The notes beneath the pieces were generated by a model, which was not told the origin of the DNA, searched no databases, and saw nothing but the letters and a program-made list of their open reading frames with translations. This document shows positions 9,210 through 18,149 of a stretch of 64,000 nt of DNA, piece by piece (position 1 is the first letter of the stretch; every line of letters starts with the position of its first letter). The translations under genes were made by a program, and so were the position numbers. The stretch covers positions 1 to 64,000 of the forward strand of contig PFVX01000022.1 of assembly GCA_002790835.1 (NCBI GenBank), written 5' to 3'. The DNA comes from a bacterium CG_4_9_14_3_um_filter_65_15 (GTDB lineage: Bacteria; Krumholzibacteriota; Krumholzibacteriia; LZORAL124-64-63).

Positions 9210-9795
9210 ACGGTTCTCCCTGGGATTCCTTGCCCGGGACGTTGGTGTCCCTGAGGGTCAGCACGTAGGCCAAGACCGATTGGGTCCGGGTGGGGCCCAA
9301 CTGGTTCATCCAGGCGGGCATGCCCTTGGCGGCGACTCCGGTCTGGATGACTTTCAGCATCTGCATGGGCTCGCAGCCGTGGATCCAGTAACCGTCGGTC
9401 AGGTTGGGACCGACCAGGCCCTGTCCCTTGTCCAGATGGCAGGCCACGCAATGCTTGACGAAGAGTTCATGGCCTTCGGTGATCTTCGACGGCACCTGGC
9501 TCATCATGACCAGGGTCTCGTTGGTGATGCCCGCCTTGGCCGCCCTGGCCAGCTGGTCTTCCTGGGCCTGGAGCATGACCTGCTCGAACCGTGCCTGCGG
9601 CAGGGGCTGCAGCTTCAGCGTGTGGAACGTGATCCAGTAGAAGAGGGCGAAAATCATGCTGCCCCACATGATCCACAACCACCAGTTGGGCAGGCGGTTG
9701 TCGAACTCCTGGATTCCGTCGTACTCGTGGCCCATGACGGAGTCCTGCTGGTAGTGGGTCCGGTTGTCCCGGGGTGTGTGGTTTTCCTGGGTCAT
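9196..9795 (-). CDS. ccoP: cbb3 oxidase subunit CcoP, apparently monohaem
   Basis: N-terminal YDGIQEFDNRLPNWWLWIMWGS plus one CVACH site. Confidence 0.9.
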   Translation of the reverse strand: MTQENHTPRDNRTHYQQDSVMGHEYDGIQEFDNRLPNWWLWIMWGSMIFALFYWITFHTLKLQPLPQARFEQVMLQAQEDQLARAAKAGITNETLVMMSQVPSKITEGHELFVKHCVACHLDKGQGLVGPNLTDGYWIHGCEPMQMLKVIQTGVAAKGMPAWMNQLGPTRTQSVLAYVLTLRDTNVPGKESQGEPCEFK

Positions 9796-10013
9796 TGGCC
9801 CGGTCCTCCCAAGTCTTGGTTTCTCCGGTTAACGGGCTCGTGCAGGACGGCGTCGTCCGCCAGGGGCAGGGACGCGATCTCCCGCAGCTTGTCCTTGTCG
9901 CGCAGGCCGAGGAACACGAAGGCCAGCACGATGACGAAGATGGCGACGAAGATCAGCAGGCCGACCAGGGGCCAGACCAGATGTTCGCTGCCGGAGAAGT
10001 ACTGCTGAAACAT
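9792..10013 (-). CDS. ccoQ: CcoQ-like small membrane subunit
   Basis: 73 aa, single TM, between ccoNO and ccoP. Confidence 0.75.
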   Translation of the reverse strand: MFQQYFSGSEHLVWPLVGLLIFVAIFVIVLAFVFLGLRDKDKLREIASLPLADDAVLHEPVNRRNQDLGGPGQ

Positions 10014-10016
10014 GGT

Positions 10017-12449
10017 CTACTTCCCGTCTCCCGCCGCGGTCTGGGCGGCCTGCTGGGGCTGCGCGCCGGCGGCATCGGTCGCGGAGGTGACCGGCGGGGC
10101 CAGCACAGGTTGCGGCCCGCGACCCAGACGCTGGAGATAGGCGATCACTCCCGCCAGCTTGCTGTCCGGGAGAATGGTCACGCCCTTGCCTTCCAGGTCG
10201 GCCGCGATCAGTTCGCCCTGGCTCCGGAAACGCTGCTCGGCCATGTCGAGATCCTCGTCGGAGTAGGGCACGCCCAGGACGCGCAAGACTTCCATGCGGT
10301 GCCGGGTTGTCGCCGCATCGAGGGTCTCGGTCTTGAAGTGGGTATAGGTCGGCATGATGGATCCGGGCGAGGTGGAGCGCGGGCCCATCAGGTGCAGGAA
10401 GTGCCACAAGCTGTCGTACTTGCCGCCTTCGCGGGCCAGGTCGGGTCCGGTGCGTTTGCTGCCCCACTGGAAAGGATGATCCAGGAGGGATTCCTCCATG
10501 CGGGAATAGTCGCCGTAGCGCAGGACCTCGTGCCGGAAGGGCCGGATCATCTGGCTGTGGCACACATAGCAACCCTCGGAGACGTACACGTCACGCCCGG
10601 CGAGTTCGAGAGGGCTGTAGGGCTTCTGGGTCCATTTCGCCTGTTCGGCCAGGGCCGGGTTCGCCGCCACCATCTCGTCGGTGATCTGCACCGGCACCTG
10701 ATTGCTGCTGATCAGGGTGGGGATGATCTCCACGGCGCCGCCCACCAGGATGGCCAGCAGGGCCAGGATGGTGAAGACCAGGGCGTGGCGCTCGACCAGC
10801 CCGTACCAGTGGCCCCACTTGCGCTGCTGCAACCCGTAGGAGATGAGCGCGGCGATGCAGATCACGATGAAGAGGGAAAGCACCACGGGGCTGACCATGG
10901 GGCCGACGGCGCCGAAGAGGACGGCCAGCACCAGGATGGCGGTGATGAACAGCATGGGCGCGCTGGTCAACAGGGCCCAGGCGCTTTCGCCGTGGGGTTC
11001 GGTCTTGCGGGCCGGGACCTGGATGCTCACCACGGCGGGGCTGCCCTGCCGTGCGGTCATGATCAGGTTGTAGACCATCAGGAAGATGCTCGAGAAGTAC
11101 AGGAGGCCGCCCAACAGCCGCGTGTGGTACATGGCCAGACTGTTGGTCAGGCCCTCGATAAAGTCGGGGTACTTGAGGAAGCCCTCGGCGTCCAGGGCGC
11201 GCCAGAACAGGCCCTGGCTGACGCCGCTGACCCACATCGAGACGATGTAGAGCAGGATCCCGACGGTGGCGATCCAGAAGTGGACCTCGGCCAGCTTCCT
11301 GGAGTAGAGCTTGGTGCCGTACAGCCGAGGCCACATCCAGTACAGGATGCCGAAGGTCATGAAGCCGTTCCAGCCCAGGGCGCCGCCGTGGACGTGGCCG
11401 ATGATCCAGTCGGTGTAGTGGGCCAGGGCGTTGACGCTCTTGATGGACAGCAGGGGGCCTTCGAAGGTGGCCATGCCGTAGAAGGTCACCGCCACGACGA
11501 AGAACTTGATCACCGGGTCGGTGCGCAGCTTGTCCCACGCCCCGCGTAGGGTCAAAAGGCCGTTGAGCATGCCGCCCCAGCTGGGGGCCCACAGCATCAC
11601 CGAAAAGATCATGCCCAGGGTCTGCGCCCAGTCGGGCAGCGCGGTGTACAGCAGGTGGTGGGGGCCGGCCCAGATGTAGATGAAGATCAGGGACCAGAAG
11701 TGGACTACCGAGAGCCGGTACGAATAGACCGGGCGATCGGCCGCCTTGACCATGAAGTAGTACATCAGCCCGAGGGGCGGGGTCGTCAGGAAGAACGCCA
11801 CCGCGTTGTGCCCGTACCACCACTGAACCAGGGCGTCCTGGACGCCGCCGTAGATCGAGTAGCTGTGGGTCAGGCTGGTGGGAATCTGCAGGTTGTTGAC
11901 GATGTACAGGACGGCGATGGTTACGATCGTCGCGATGTAGAACCAGATCGAAACGTACAGGTTCTTCTCGTTGCGCTTGGCCAGGGTCCAGAAGAAATTC
12001 GCCCCGAAGATCACCCAGACCACCACCACCAGCAGGTCGATGGGCCAGATCAGCTCGGCGTATTCCTTGCCCTGGGTCAGGCCCAGGGGATAGGTGACCG
12101 CGGCCAGGACAATTATCAGTTGCCAGCCCCAGAAGTTGGCCCAGCTGAGGACGTCGCTCGCCATGCGCACCTTCAGCAGGCGCTGGGTCGAATAGTAGAT
12201 TCCCGCGAACATGCCGTTACCCACGAAGGCGAAGATGGCCGCGTTGGTGTGCAGCTGGCGCAAGCGGCCGAAGCTCAGCCATTCCAGGCCGAAATTGGCC
12301 TGCCAGAAGGAAAGCTGGGACGCGATCAGGACGCCCACCAGTAAGGCCACGACGCCCCAAAGGACGGTGACGATGGAAAAGGCGCGGACGACAGCATCGT
12401 CGAAAACGACGGTCTTCATCCCAGTATCGGGGCTGGTTACGGCTTCCAT
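10017..12449 (-). CDS. ccoNO: Fused cbb3 oxidase subunits I and II (CcoN-CcoO)
   Basis: CcoN core (HVHGGALGWNGFMTFGILYWMWPRL) continuous with CcoO (GRDVYVSEGCYVCHSQMIRPFRHEVLRYG) in one 810-aa ORF. Confidence 0.95.
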   Translation of the reverse strand: MEAVTSPDTGMKTVVFDDAVVRAFSIVTVLWGVVALLVGVLIASQLSFWQANFGLEWLSFGRLRQLHTNAAIFAFVGNGMFAGIYYSTQRLLKVRMASDVLSWANFWGWQLIIVLAAVTYPLGLTQGKEYAELIWPIDLLVVVVWVIFGANFFWTLAKRNEKNLYVSIWFYIATIVTIAVLYIVNNLQIPTSLTHSYSIYGGVQDALVQWWYGHNAVAFFLTTPPLGLMYYFMVKAADRPVYSYRLSVVHFWSLIFIYIWAGPHHLLYTALPDWAQTLGMIFSVMLWAPSWGGMLNGLLTLRGAWDKLRTDPVIKFFVVAVTFYGMATFEGPLLSIKSVNALAHYTDWIIGHVHGGALGWNGFMTFGILYWMWPRLYGTKLYSRKLAEVHFWIATVGILLYIVSMWVSGVSQGLFWRALDAEGFLKYPDFIEGLTNSLAMYHTRLLGGLLYFSSIFLMVYNLIMTARQGSPAVVSIQVPARKTEPHGESAWALLTSAPMLFITAILVLAVLFGAVGPMVSPVVLSLFIVICIAALISYGLQQRKWGHWYGLVERHALVFTILALLAILVGGAVEIIPTLISSNQVPVQITDEMVAANPALAEQAKWTQKPYSPLELAGRDVYVSEGCYVCHSQMIRPFRHEVLRYGDYSRMEESLLDHPFQWGSKRTGPDLAREGGKYDSLWHFLHLMGPRSTSPGSIMPTYTHFKTETLDAATTRHRMEVLRVLGVPYSDEDLDMAEQRFRSQGELIAADLEGKGVTILPDSKLAGVIAYLQRLGRGPQPVLAPPVTSATDAAGAQPQQAAQTAAGDGK

Positions 12450-12502
12450 AGGGCGTTCCTTCCTCCTCGGCTAGTTGGACCGGCATGACAGGAGAGCCGG
12501 GG

Positions 12503-12745
12503 TCATGACCCGGGGGAATCGTCCACGGAGGACGAATCGACACCATTTAATCCAATTCCCATTCGACTGTCATCATTCAATTTATTGCGTCCCGTTTCAT
12601 GCATCCCGTCGTCCTCGGCAAGCGGCAGCAGGGAAAGGCGTTCGCCGTGTTCGAAGTCGCCATCGACGAGGCGGGAGAAGAAAAACACCAGGCCGGATAT
12701 GACCAGAGTCAGGCTGATGAACACGAGGGCGATTATGATGTCCAC
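12503..12745 (-). CDS. ccoS: cbb3 oxidase maturation protein CcoS
   Basis: VDIIIALVFISLTLVISGLVFFFSRLVDGDFEH; GTG start after GGAGG; real start lies inside ORF-track item 12503..13030. Confidence 0.85.
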   Translation of the reverse strand: MDIIIALVFISLTLVISGLVFFFSRLVDGDFEHGERLSLLPLAEDDGMHETGRNKLNDDSRMGIGLNGVDSSSVDDSPGS

Positions 12746-15198
12746 GACAACCTCCTTCCCGCCAGACGCAGGGCGGTCAGGGAGACCACCGAGATCGAGC
12801 TGATCGGCATGATGATCGCCGCGACCACGGGGGTGACCAGGCCGGCCAGGCAGAGGCCCACCGCTCCCAGGTTGTACACGACCGCCAGGAGCAGGTTGTC
12901 CCGCACAACTCGGCGCAGATCCTTGGCCGCGGCCAGGGAACGGCCGATGGCGTCGATGCCGTCGCCCAGGAAGTAGAAGTCGGCCTTGCCCGGCAGCACG
13001 GGCCGGTCGACCGCCGGCGTGGCGGCGCACAGGGCGGCGGCGAAGCTGGGGCTGTCGTTGAGGCCGTCGCCGACCATCAGGGTGTCCCGCTCATCAAGCC
13101 GGCGCACGAGTTCGGCCTTGGCCTCCGGGGTGAGCCCACCCCAGGCGCAATCCTGGGGGATGCCCAGCTCGGCGGCCGCACGGTCGACCTTGTCCTGCCG
13201 GTCGCCGCTGAGCAGGAATATCCGGTAACCGGCCGCATGCAGGCGTTCCACCTCGTCCGGTGCGTCTTTCTTGAGGTCTTCCTGCAGGCTGAAGGCAGCG
13301 ACGAGTGCGCCGTTGCAGGAAAACGCCGTGGTCCCCGAGGAAGCGATCGTTTCTTTTTCCCCGGGGCAGGCAAAATCGGGTTGGCCCAGGCGCCAGGTGT
13401 CGGCTTCGAGGATGAGTTCCAGGCCCGATCCGGGAATTTCGCGCAGGTCCTCGGCGGTGTTGGCGGAAAATCCGTTCGCCTCGCTCTCCGCCGCCCCTGC
13501 GGAGCGCAGCGCCCGGGCCAGGCACGCGCTGACCGGATGGTTGCTGCGCGAGGTCATGTGGAGCAGGACGCGCTGTTCCCGGGGGTCCAGATCCAGCAGC
13601 ACGCTCCGGGATTGCGGCGCAAGGGCGAGGCGGTCCAGGGTGAGGGTCCCGGTCTTGTCCAGGAGGATCTTGCGCACCGCAAGGGCCTTTTCCAGGAAGG
13701 TCGGTTTGCGTAGGAAAACGCCGGCGCGACGCAGGGCTCCGTGGATCAGTTCTTCGGCCAGGGGGGTTGCCAGGCCGAGGGCGCAGGGGCAAGTGACTAC
13801 CAGAATGGCGATGGTCACCTTGATGGCCTGGGTCGGATCCTGCGGGACCCAGATGGCGAACCCGGCTGCGGCGGCGGTCAGGACGGCTCCGACATACCAG
13901 CTGCTGACTCGATGCCACCAGCGGGGGCGGAATTCCTCGTCGGCGACGGTGGTCGCGCTCAGCAGGTCCTGCAGGCGGCTGGTATCGAAATTCTCCATGG
14001 CTGTGGCTGAAAAACCGTGGGAGGAGGCGTTGAAGGCACCGGCGGGGATCCGGTCGCCCGGCAGGTAGTCCACGCGGGCGGATTCTCCCGTGATCCAGTC
14101 CATGCTCACGGTGGTGCCCCGGCGCATGAGCATGGCCTCGGCCGGAACCAGGTCGCCGGGCGCGATCCACAGCTCATCGCCCTGATTCAAGCGGGGAGCG
14201 GCGACGGCCTCGAGATCGCCGTTGGCGGTCTTGCGCTTGACGGTCAGGTTCTCCGCCCCGGACGTGTCCAGCAAGCTGTTGCGGTTGCGTTCCAGGATGT
14301 GCTCCTGGGCCCAGCGACCCACCAGCATGAGGGCGATGAAAACGGTCAGGCTGTCGAAATACGCGTGGTCGGGACCGGCGGTCAAAAAGGCGTAAACCGA
14401 TCCGGCGTAGGCCAGGACCATGCCCAGGGAAATGGGCACATCCAGGTGCAGGACACCGCGGCGCAGGCCGGCGGCCGCGCCTTTGAGGAACACGCCCCCA
14501 CCGGCCAGCAGGCTCACCGTCGCCATGCCCAGGCTGAGCCAACCGAAGAAGTGATAGAGGTTTCCGTAGGCCAGGCCGAAATAGAAGCTCAGGCTGAACA
14601 TCATGACGTTCAGGGCCATGGAGATGGCGATGGCCATGCGCAGCAGGAGGCCGCGCGAGTGCCGGCGCACCCCGCGTGTGCTGGGGCCCAGCCGGTAACC
14701 GAAGCGTTCGATCTCGCCCAGAAAGGCCTTGAGGTCCCCCCGATCCGGGTCCCAGGCCAGTTCGACCTTACCCAGGGTGGGGTTGATGCGGATCATGACG
14801 CCGGCGTCCTGGCGGCGAAAGAGCTCTTCGATGAGCCACACGCAGGCCGCGCAGTGGACCCCCTGGATGTCCAGATCCAGGCGCAGAGGGCCGCTGCCCA
14901 CGGTGATCTCGGCTTCCCTTTCGGCCAGCAGTCGTTCGAGCCACCCGAAGCTGTCGGGTCGCAGGTCCACGGCCGGAGACGTCGTTTCGGGGGTGAGGTC
15001 GTAGTAGCGTTCGAGCTCGGCCTGGTGGATCAATTCGTACACACCGGCGCACCCGCGACAGCAGAAGGGGCCGTCCTCGGGTTTCCAGAAGCGGCCCAAC
15101 GAATTCCCGCAATGCAGGCAATGGCCGATTTCGGCAGCGTGCCGATAATTCTCCGGCCAATCGTCGGGCAGGGGCATGTTAAATGTCGTAGCGGTCAT
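12733..15198 (-). CDS. ccoI: Copper-translocating P-type ATPase CcoI
   Basis: GVHCAACVWL metal-binding domain, CPCALGLA, DKTGTLT, GDGLNDSP; overlaps ccoS. Confidence 0.95.
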   Translation of the reverse strand: MTATTFNMPLPDDWPENYRHAAEIGHCLHCGNSLGRFWKPEDGPFCCRGCAGVYELIHQAELERYYDLTPETTSPAVDLRPDSFGWLERLLAEREAEITVGSGPLRLDLDIQGVHCAACVWLIEELFRRQDAGVMIRINPTLGKVELAWDPDRGDLKAFLGEIERFGYRLGPSTRGVRRHSRGLLLRMAIAISMALNVMMFSLSFYFGLAYGNLYHFFGWLSLGMATVSLLAGGGVFLKGAAAGLRRGVLHLDVPISLGMVLAYAGSVYAFLTAGPDHAYFDSLTVFIALMLVGRWAQEHILERNRNSLLDTSGAENLTVKRKTANGDLEAVAAPRLNQGDELWIAPGDLVPAEAMLMRRGTTVSMDWITGESARVDYLPGDRIPAGAFNASSHGFSATAMENFDTSRLQDLLSATTVADEEFRPRWWHRVSSWYVGAVLTAAAAGFAIWVPQDPTQAIKVTIAILVVTCPCALGLATPLAEELIHGALRRAGVFLRKPTFLEKALAVRKILLDKTGTLTLDRLALAPQSRSVLLDLDPREQRVLLHMTSRSNHPVSACLARALRSAGAAESEANGFSANTAEDLREIPGSGLELILEADTWRLGQPDFACPGEKETIASSGTTAFSCNGALVAAFSLQEDLKKDAPDEVERLHAAGYRIFLLSGDRQDKVDRAAAELGIPQDCAWGGLTPEAKAELVRRLDERDTLMVGDGLNDSPSFAAALCAATPAVDRPVLPGKADFYFLGDGIDAIGRSLAAAKDLRRVVRDNLLLAVVYNLGAVGLCLAGLVTPVVAAIIMPISSISVVSLTALRLAGRRLSWTS

Positions 15199-15285
15199 GG
15201 ATTATCCCGGTTGGTAGCCGAAAACCGTGCGAAACATAGAGAGAATTTGTCCGGTAGTCAACCTAGCGAAACACTAGGAATTTCC

Positions 15286-16041
15286 TCAAAAGACGGGCCA
15301 AAATCCCCATTTGATCCCGGCCACGATTCCGAACATCTTGCCGGACCGCAAGAGGAATTCGATCCCGACAAATATCACCAGCAACGATGCCACCAGATTG
15401 AATTTCCGCTGCAGGGCCGGCGCCAGGCGTCCGGCCCCCAGGCCGATGGCCACCAGGACGGGCATGGTCCCCAGGCCGAAGGCTACCATGGTTCCCGCGC
15501 CATGGAGAGGCGTGGGTGCGGTGAGGGCCGCAATGGCCATGGCGTAGACGGGGCCGCAGGGCAAAAATCCGTTGGCCACGCCGAGAAAGTAGCGACCGGC
15601 CAGGCTGGATGTGCCCACCAGTCCCATGAATTTTTCCCCGGTGAACCTCCCCAGGCGACTGCTTTCGATGATGCGGCCGGTGGGCACCCAACCGCGCAGA
15701 CCCATGCCCATGACGACCATCAGGGCTCCGGCGATCAGGAACAGCGTTCCCCGCACGGTGTTGGAGGGCCCGGTGGCCTGGGCGGCGGTGGCCAGCAGTC
15801 CAAAGGCCACGCCGATGACGGCGTAGGCGTTGAGGCGGCCGAAATGGTAGATCAACAGGGCCGGCAAGAGGGCGCGCAGGCGGCCGTCGTGGCGGCCTTG
15901 GGCGAGGCTGAAGGTGCTGACCAGCGGGCCGCACATTCCGATGCAGTGGCCCAGGCTGGTGGTCAAACCGATCCCCATGGCGGCCCAGATGGTCAGGGCT
16001 GCCACATGGATGTCGGAAGCGCTTCCGCAACAGCTTTCCAT
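15286..16041 (-). CDS. Sulfite exporter TauE/SafE (UreH-like) membrane protein
   Basis: GIGLTTSLGHCIGMCGPLVSTF and GVANGFLPCGPVYAM motifs; start MESCCGS at 16041. Confidence 0.85.
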   Translation of the reverse strand: MESCCGSASDIHVAALTIWAAMGIGLTTSLGHCIGMCGPLVSTFSLAQGRHDGRLRALLPALLIYHFGRLNAYAVIGVAFGLLATAAQATGPSNTVRGTLFLIAGALMVVMGMGLRGWVPTGRIIESSRLGRFTGEKFMGLVGTSSLAGRYFLGVANGFLPCGPVYAMAIAALTAPTPLHGAGTMVAFGLGTMPVLVAIGLGAGRLAPALQRKFNLVASLLVIFVGIEFLLRSGKMFGIVAGIKWGFWPVF

Positions 16042-16169
16042 GACGTCTCCTGGTGGGGGTCCCCCCATACTATGCTGCGGGCGTCGGCGGGGCAACGCGA
16101 TTGACGGTTTCCGGCGATCCGGTCGAGATTGCGTCAAACCCTCGTCCTCAAGGACCGTGCTGAAGGAGA

Positions 16170-16442
16170 ATGATGACCTGGCGCCAGGAATCCTCCCCCA
16201 CCATGCGCTTCTGGAATCTCATCAAGGCCTTTGAGGATCGGGCGGGGTATGGCATTCTCATCAACACGAGTTTCAACGTGCGGGGCGAACCGATCGTCTG
16301 CACACCCCGGGATGCCTACCGTTGCTTCATGCGCACGGATATGGATGTGCTGGTCCTGGAAAACCTGGTCCTGGAAAAAGGGGATCAACCCGACTCCGAC
16401 CCGCTGGAAGCGGCCGCCGCCGGGGTCTTCCCCTTGGATTGA
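16170..16442 (+). pseudogene. C-terminal remnant of a NodU/CmcH-type carbamoyltransferase
   Basis: LIKAFEDRAGYGILINTSFNVRGEPIVCTPRDAYRCFMRTDMDVLVLENLVL matches only the end of the family; the rest is missing. Confidence 0.75.
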
Positions 16443-16457
16443 AGCGAATGGCTGAAC

Positions 16458-16622
16458 ATGTCTTACCTGCGGCACCTCGATCGCCTGCTCCGGGAAGTCT
16501 GGAGCGTCGCCCGCGCCAACCGCGCGTGGTGGATGGTGCCGCTGGAGTTGGTCCTGCTCGTGCCCGCGGCCCTCATCAATTCGGGGCAGGTCGCCGCACC
16601 CTTCATCTATACGCTTTTTTGA
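16458..16622 (+). CDS. DUF5989-like small membrane protein, 54 aa (not in ORF track)
   Basis: MSYLRHLDRLLREVWSVARANRAWWMVPLELVLLVPAALINSGQVAAPFIYTLF; the ending APFIYTLF is characteristic of DUF5989. Confidence 0.75.
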   Translation: MSYLRHLDRLLREVWSVARANRAWWMVPLELVLLVPAALINSGQVAAPFIYTLF

Positions 16623-17722
16623 TCCTGTGCTGCGCGGGCCTGGCCGCCCCGGCCGGCGGGCAGGAGGCTGCGCCCCACCGGGCACCGCACGTGCCCTGGC
16701 TGGAGGACGCCCCGTGGGCCGAGGTCCTGAAGCAGGCCCGCGAGGTTTCCCTGCCCATCCTGATCGATTTCCACGCTTCCTGGTGCGGCCCGTGCAAGGC
16801 CCTGGATGCCATGGTCTACAACGAGGCCGAGGTGATCCGGGAATTGGCTGACGTGCTGACCCTCAAGGTGGATGTGGACCGCCCCGATGCCGAGGCCCTG
16901 GAAAAGGAATTCGGGGTCACCCGTTTGCCGACCCTGATTTATTGCGACTCCGAGGGGCAGCGCTGGGGAAGCTTTACGGGCTTCGTTTCCGCCGATACGT
17001 TTCTGGCTCGGGTTCGGCAGTGGAAGCGATCGTTGAGCGGTGAACGGGAATTCCTGGCCCGGTTGGAGACCGCCCCGGATGATCCGGTGATCCTGATGGA
17101 AGCCTTCAACCGGAGCAAAGGGGCGGGACGTTCCGCCGAAGCGGCGGGATTTCGGGAACGGCTGTTGACGCTGACGCGTCCGGACCGGCGGCACGAAGCG
17201 GCCCGGCAGCTGGTCATCATCGCGACCAACGAATTTTTGAGCGGATCTGCGGATGAAGCGCAGGATCTGATCCGCCGGACCGAAACCATGTTCCCCGCCG
17301 ATGGCCAGGATCTGGGCCGCGACCTTCGGCTGCGCGACCTGGAATCCCTGGCAAACCTCACCGGGTTGCAGGAGCAGCTGCCCGATACCCTCGGCCTCCT
17401 GGAAACCTATTCCCACATGATCAAACTGGATCGCGGATACGTGCCGGCCCTGGAGGGTTTTGCCCGCACCGCCCTGGCCGGGGGAATCCGCCTGCCGCAG
17501 GCTACGACCTGCGCCCTGCGGGCGGTGATCCGCAGCGACAACCGCCCCGATCTGCTGGCCTTGCTTGCGGCGTGCTATCAGCGACGGAGTTTTCATGCCC
17601 GCGCGGTCAAGTGGATGGAAAAGGCGGTGGCCGCCGCGCCCGACAACCTGGAGTTCCACGACAGGCTGGGGCTCTACCGGTCGACCTGCCCGCCCTGGAT
17701 GCGGCCCCCTGATCACAACTAG
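16619..17722 (+). CDS. Thioredoxin-fold protein with helical/TPR-like C-terminal region; start uncertain
   Basis: ILIDFHASWCGPCKALDAM active site. TTG 16619 overlaps the upstream stop (TTGA); an upstream start would give a better signal peptide (RRTLHLYAFLILCCAGLAAPAGG). Confidence 0.8.
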   Translation: MILCCAGLAAPAGGQEAAPHRAPHVPWLEDAPWAEVLKQAREVSLPILIDFHASWCGPCKALDAMVYNEAEVIRELADVLTLKVDVDRPDAEALEKEFGVTRLPTLIYCDSEGQRWGSFTGFVSADTFLARVRQWKRSLSGEREFLARLETAPDDPVILMEAFNRSKGAGRSAEAAGFRERLLTLTRPDRRHEAARQLVIIATNEFLSGSADEAQDLIRRTETMFPADGQDLGRDLRLRDLESLANLTGLQEQLPDTLGLLETYSHMIKLDRGYVPALEGFARTALAGGIRLPQATTCALRAVIRSDNRPDLLALLAACYQRRSFHARAVKWMEKAVAAAPDNLEFHDRLGLYRSTCPPWMRPPDHN

Positions 17723-17744
17723 AGATTTCTTTAACCCATAAAGA

Positions 17745-17773
17745 GGACCGGCCTCGTATAACGAAGCCGGTCC
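17745..17773. terminator. Hairpin GGACCGGC...GCCGGTCC after the thioredoxin gene
   Basis: 8-bp perfect stem, 13-nt loop, 23 bp past stop; no T tract. Confidence 0.5.
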
Positions 17774-18085
17774 AACGGCATGTCGGTGGGGGATTGGAGG
17801 GAGATACCGACAAGCCGCGTGCTCAAAAAAAGGATTGTTTTTCCACCCCGACAGAGAAATAGTAGAGGATTGAGAGGCGGATGGCAATGATAAAAAAGGG
17901 ATAAACGAAATTAATTGAGATATAAACGGGATAAAATCTATATGAATAAGGCATTAAAAATATTAAAAAGTTAAAAAACAGCCATCCATCCGGGTTGTTG
18001 ATTTCGAATATAGATGCGGTTTAATTGTTGAATTCCAACTGGTTGAGTGGGATATATTCCGGGCCCCTGATCGGGGTCAAAAAAA

Positions 18086-18111
18086 CCTGGGAGGGTCGGC
18101 GTCCTCCCAGG
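18086..18111 (-). terminator. Intrinsic terminator of the RND operon
   Basis: CCTGGGAGG-N8-CCTCCCAGG; on the minus strand followed by TTTTTTT. Confidence 0.8.
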
Positions 18112-18149
18112 AAAAAACCCCATAAAAATTAAGGAAAACCCCAATACAT

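Noticed and set aside
9774-11549. 591-aa plus-strand ORF opposite ccoNO
   Set aside because: Antisense shadow ORF, low-complexity
15248-15262. FNR-like TTGTC-CGGTA-GTCAA upstream of ccoI
   Set aside because: Spacer is 5 rather than 4 and the arms deviate from TTGAT/ATCAA; not enough for an FNR/ANR box
14017-16104. 695-aa plus-strand ORF opposite ccoI and the SafE gene
   Set aside because: Antisense shadow ORF; no domain or signal, the minus-strand genes are unambiguous
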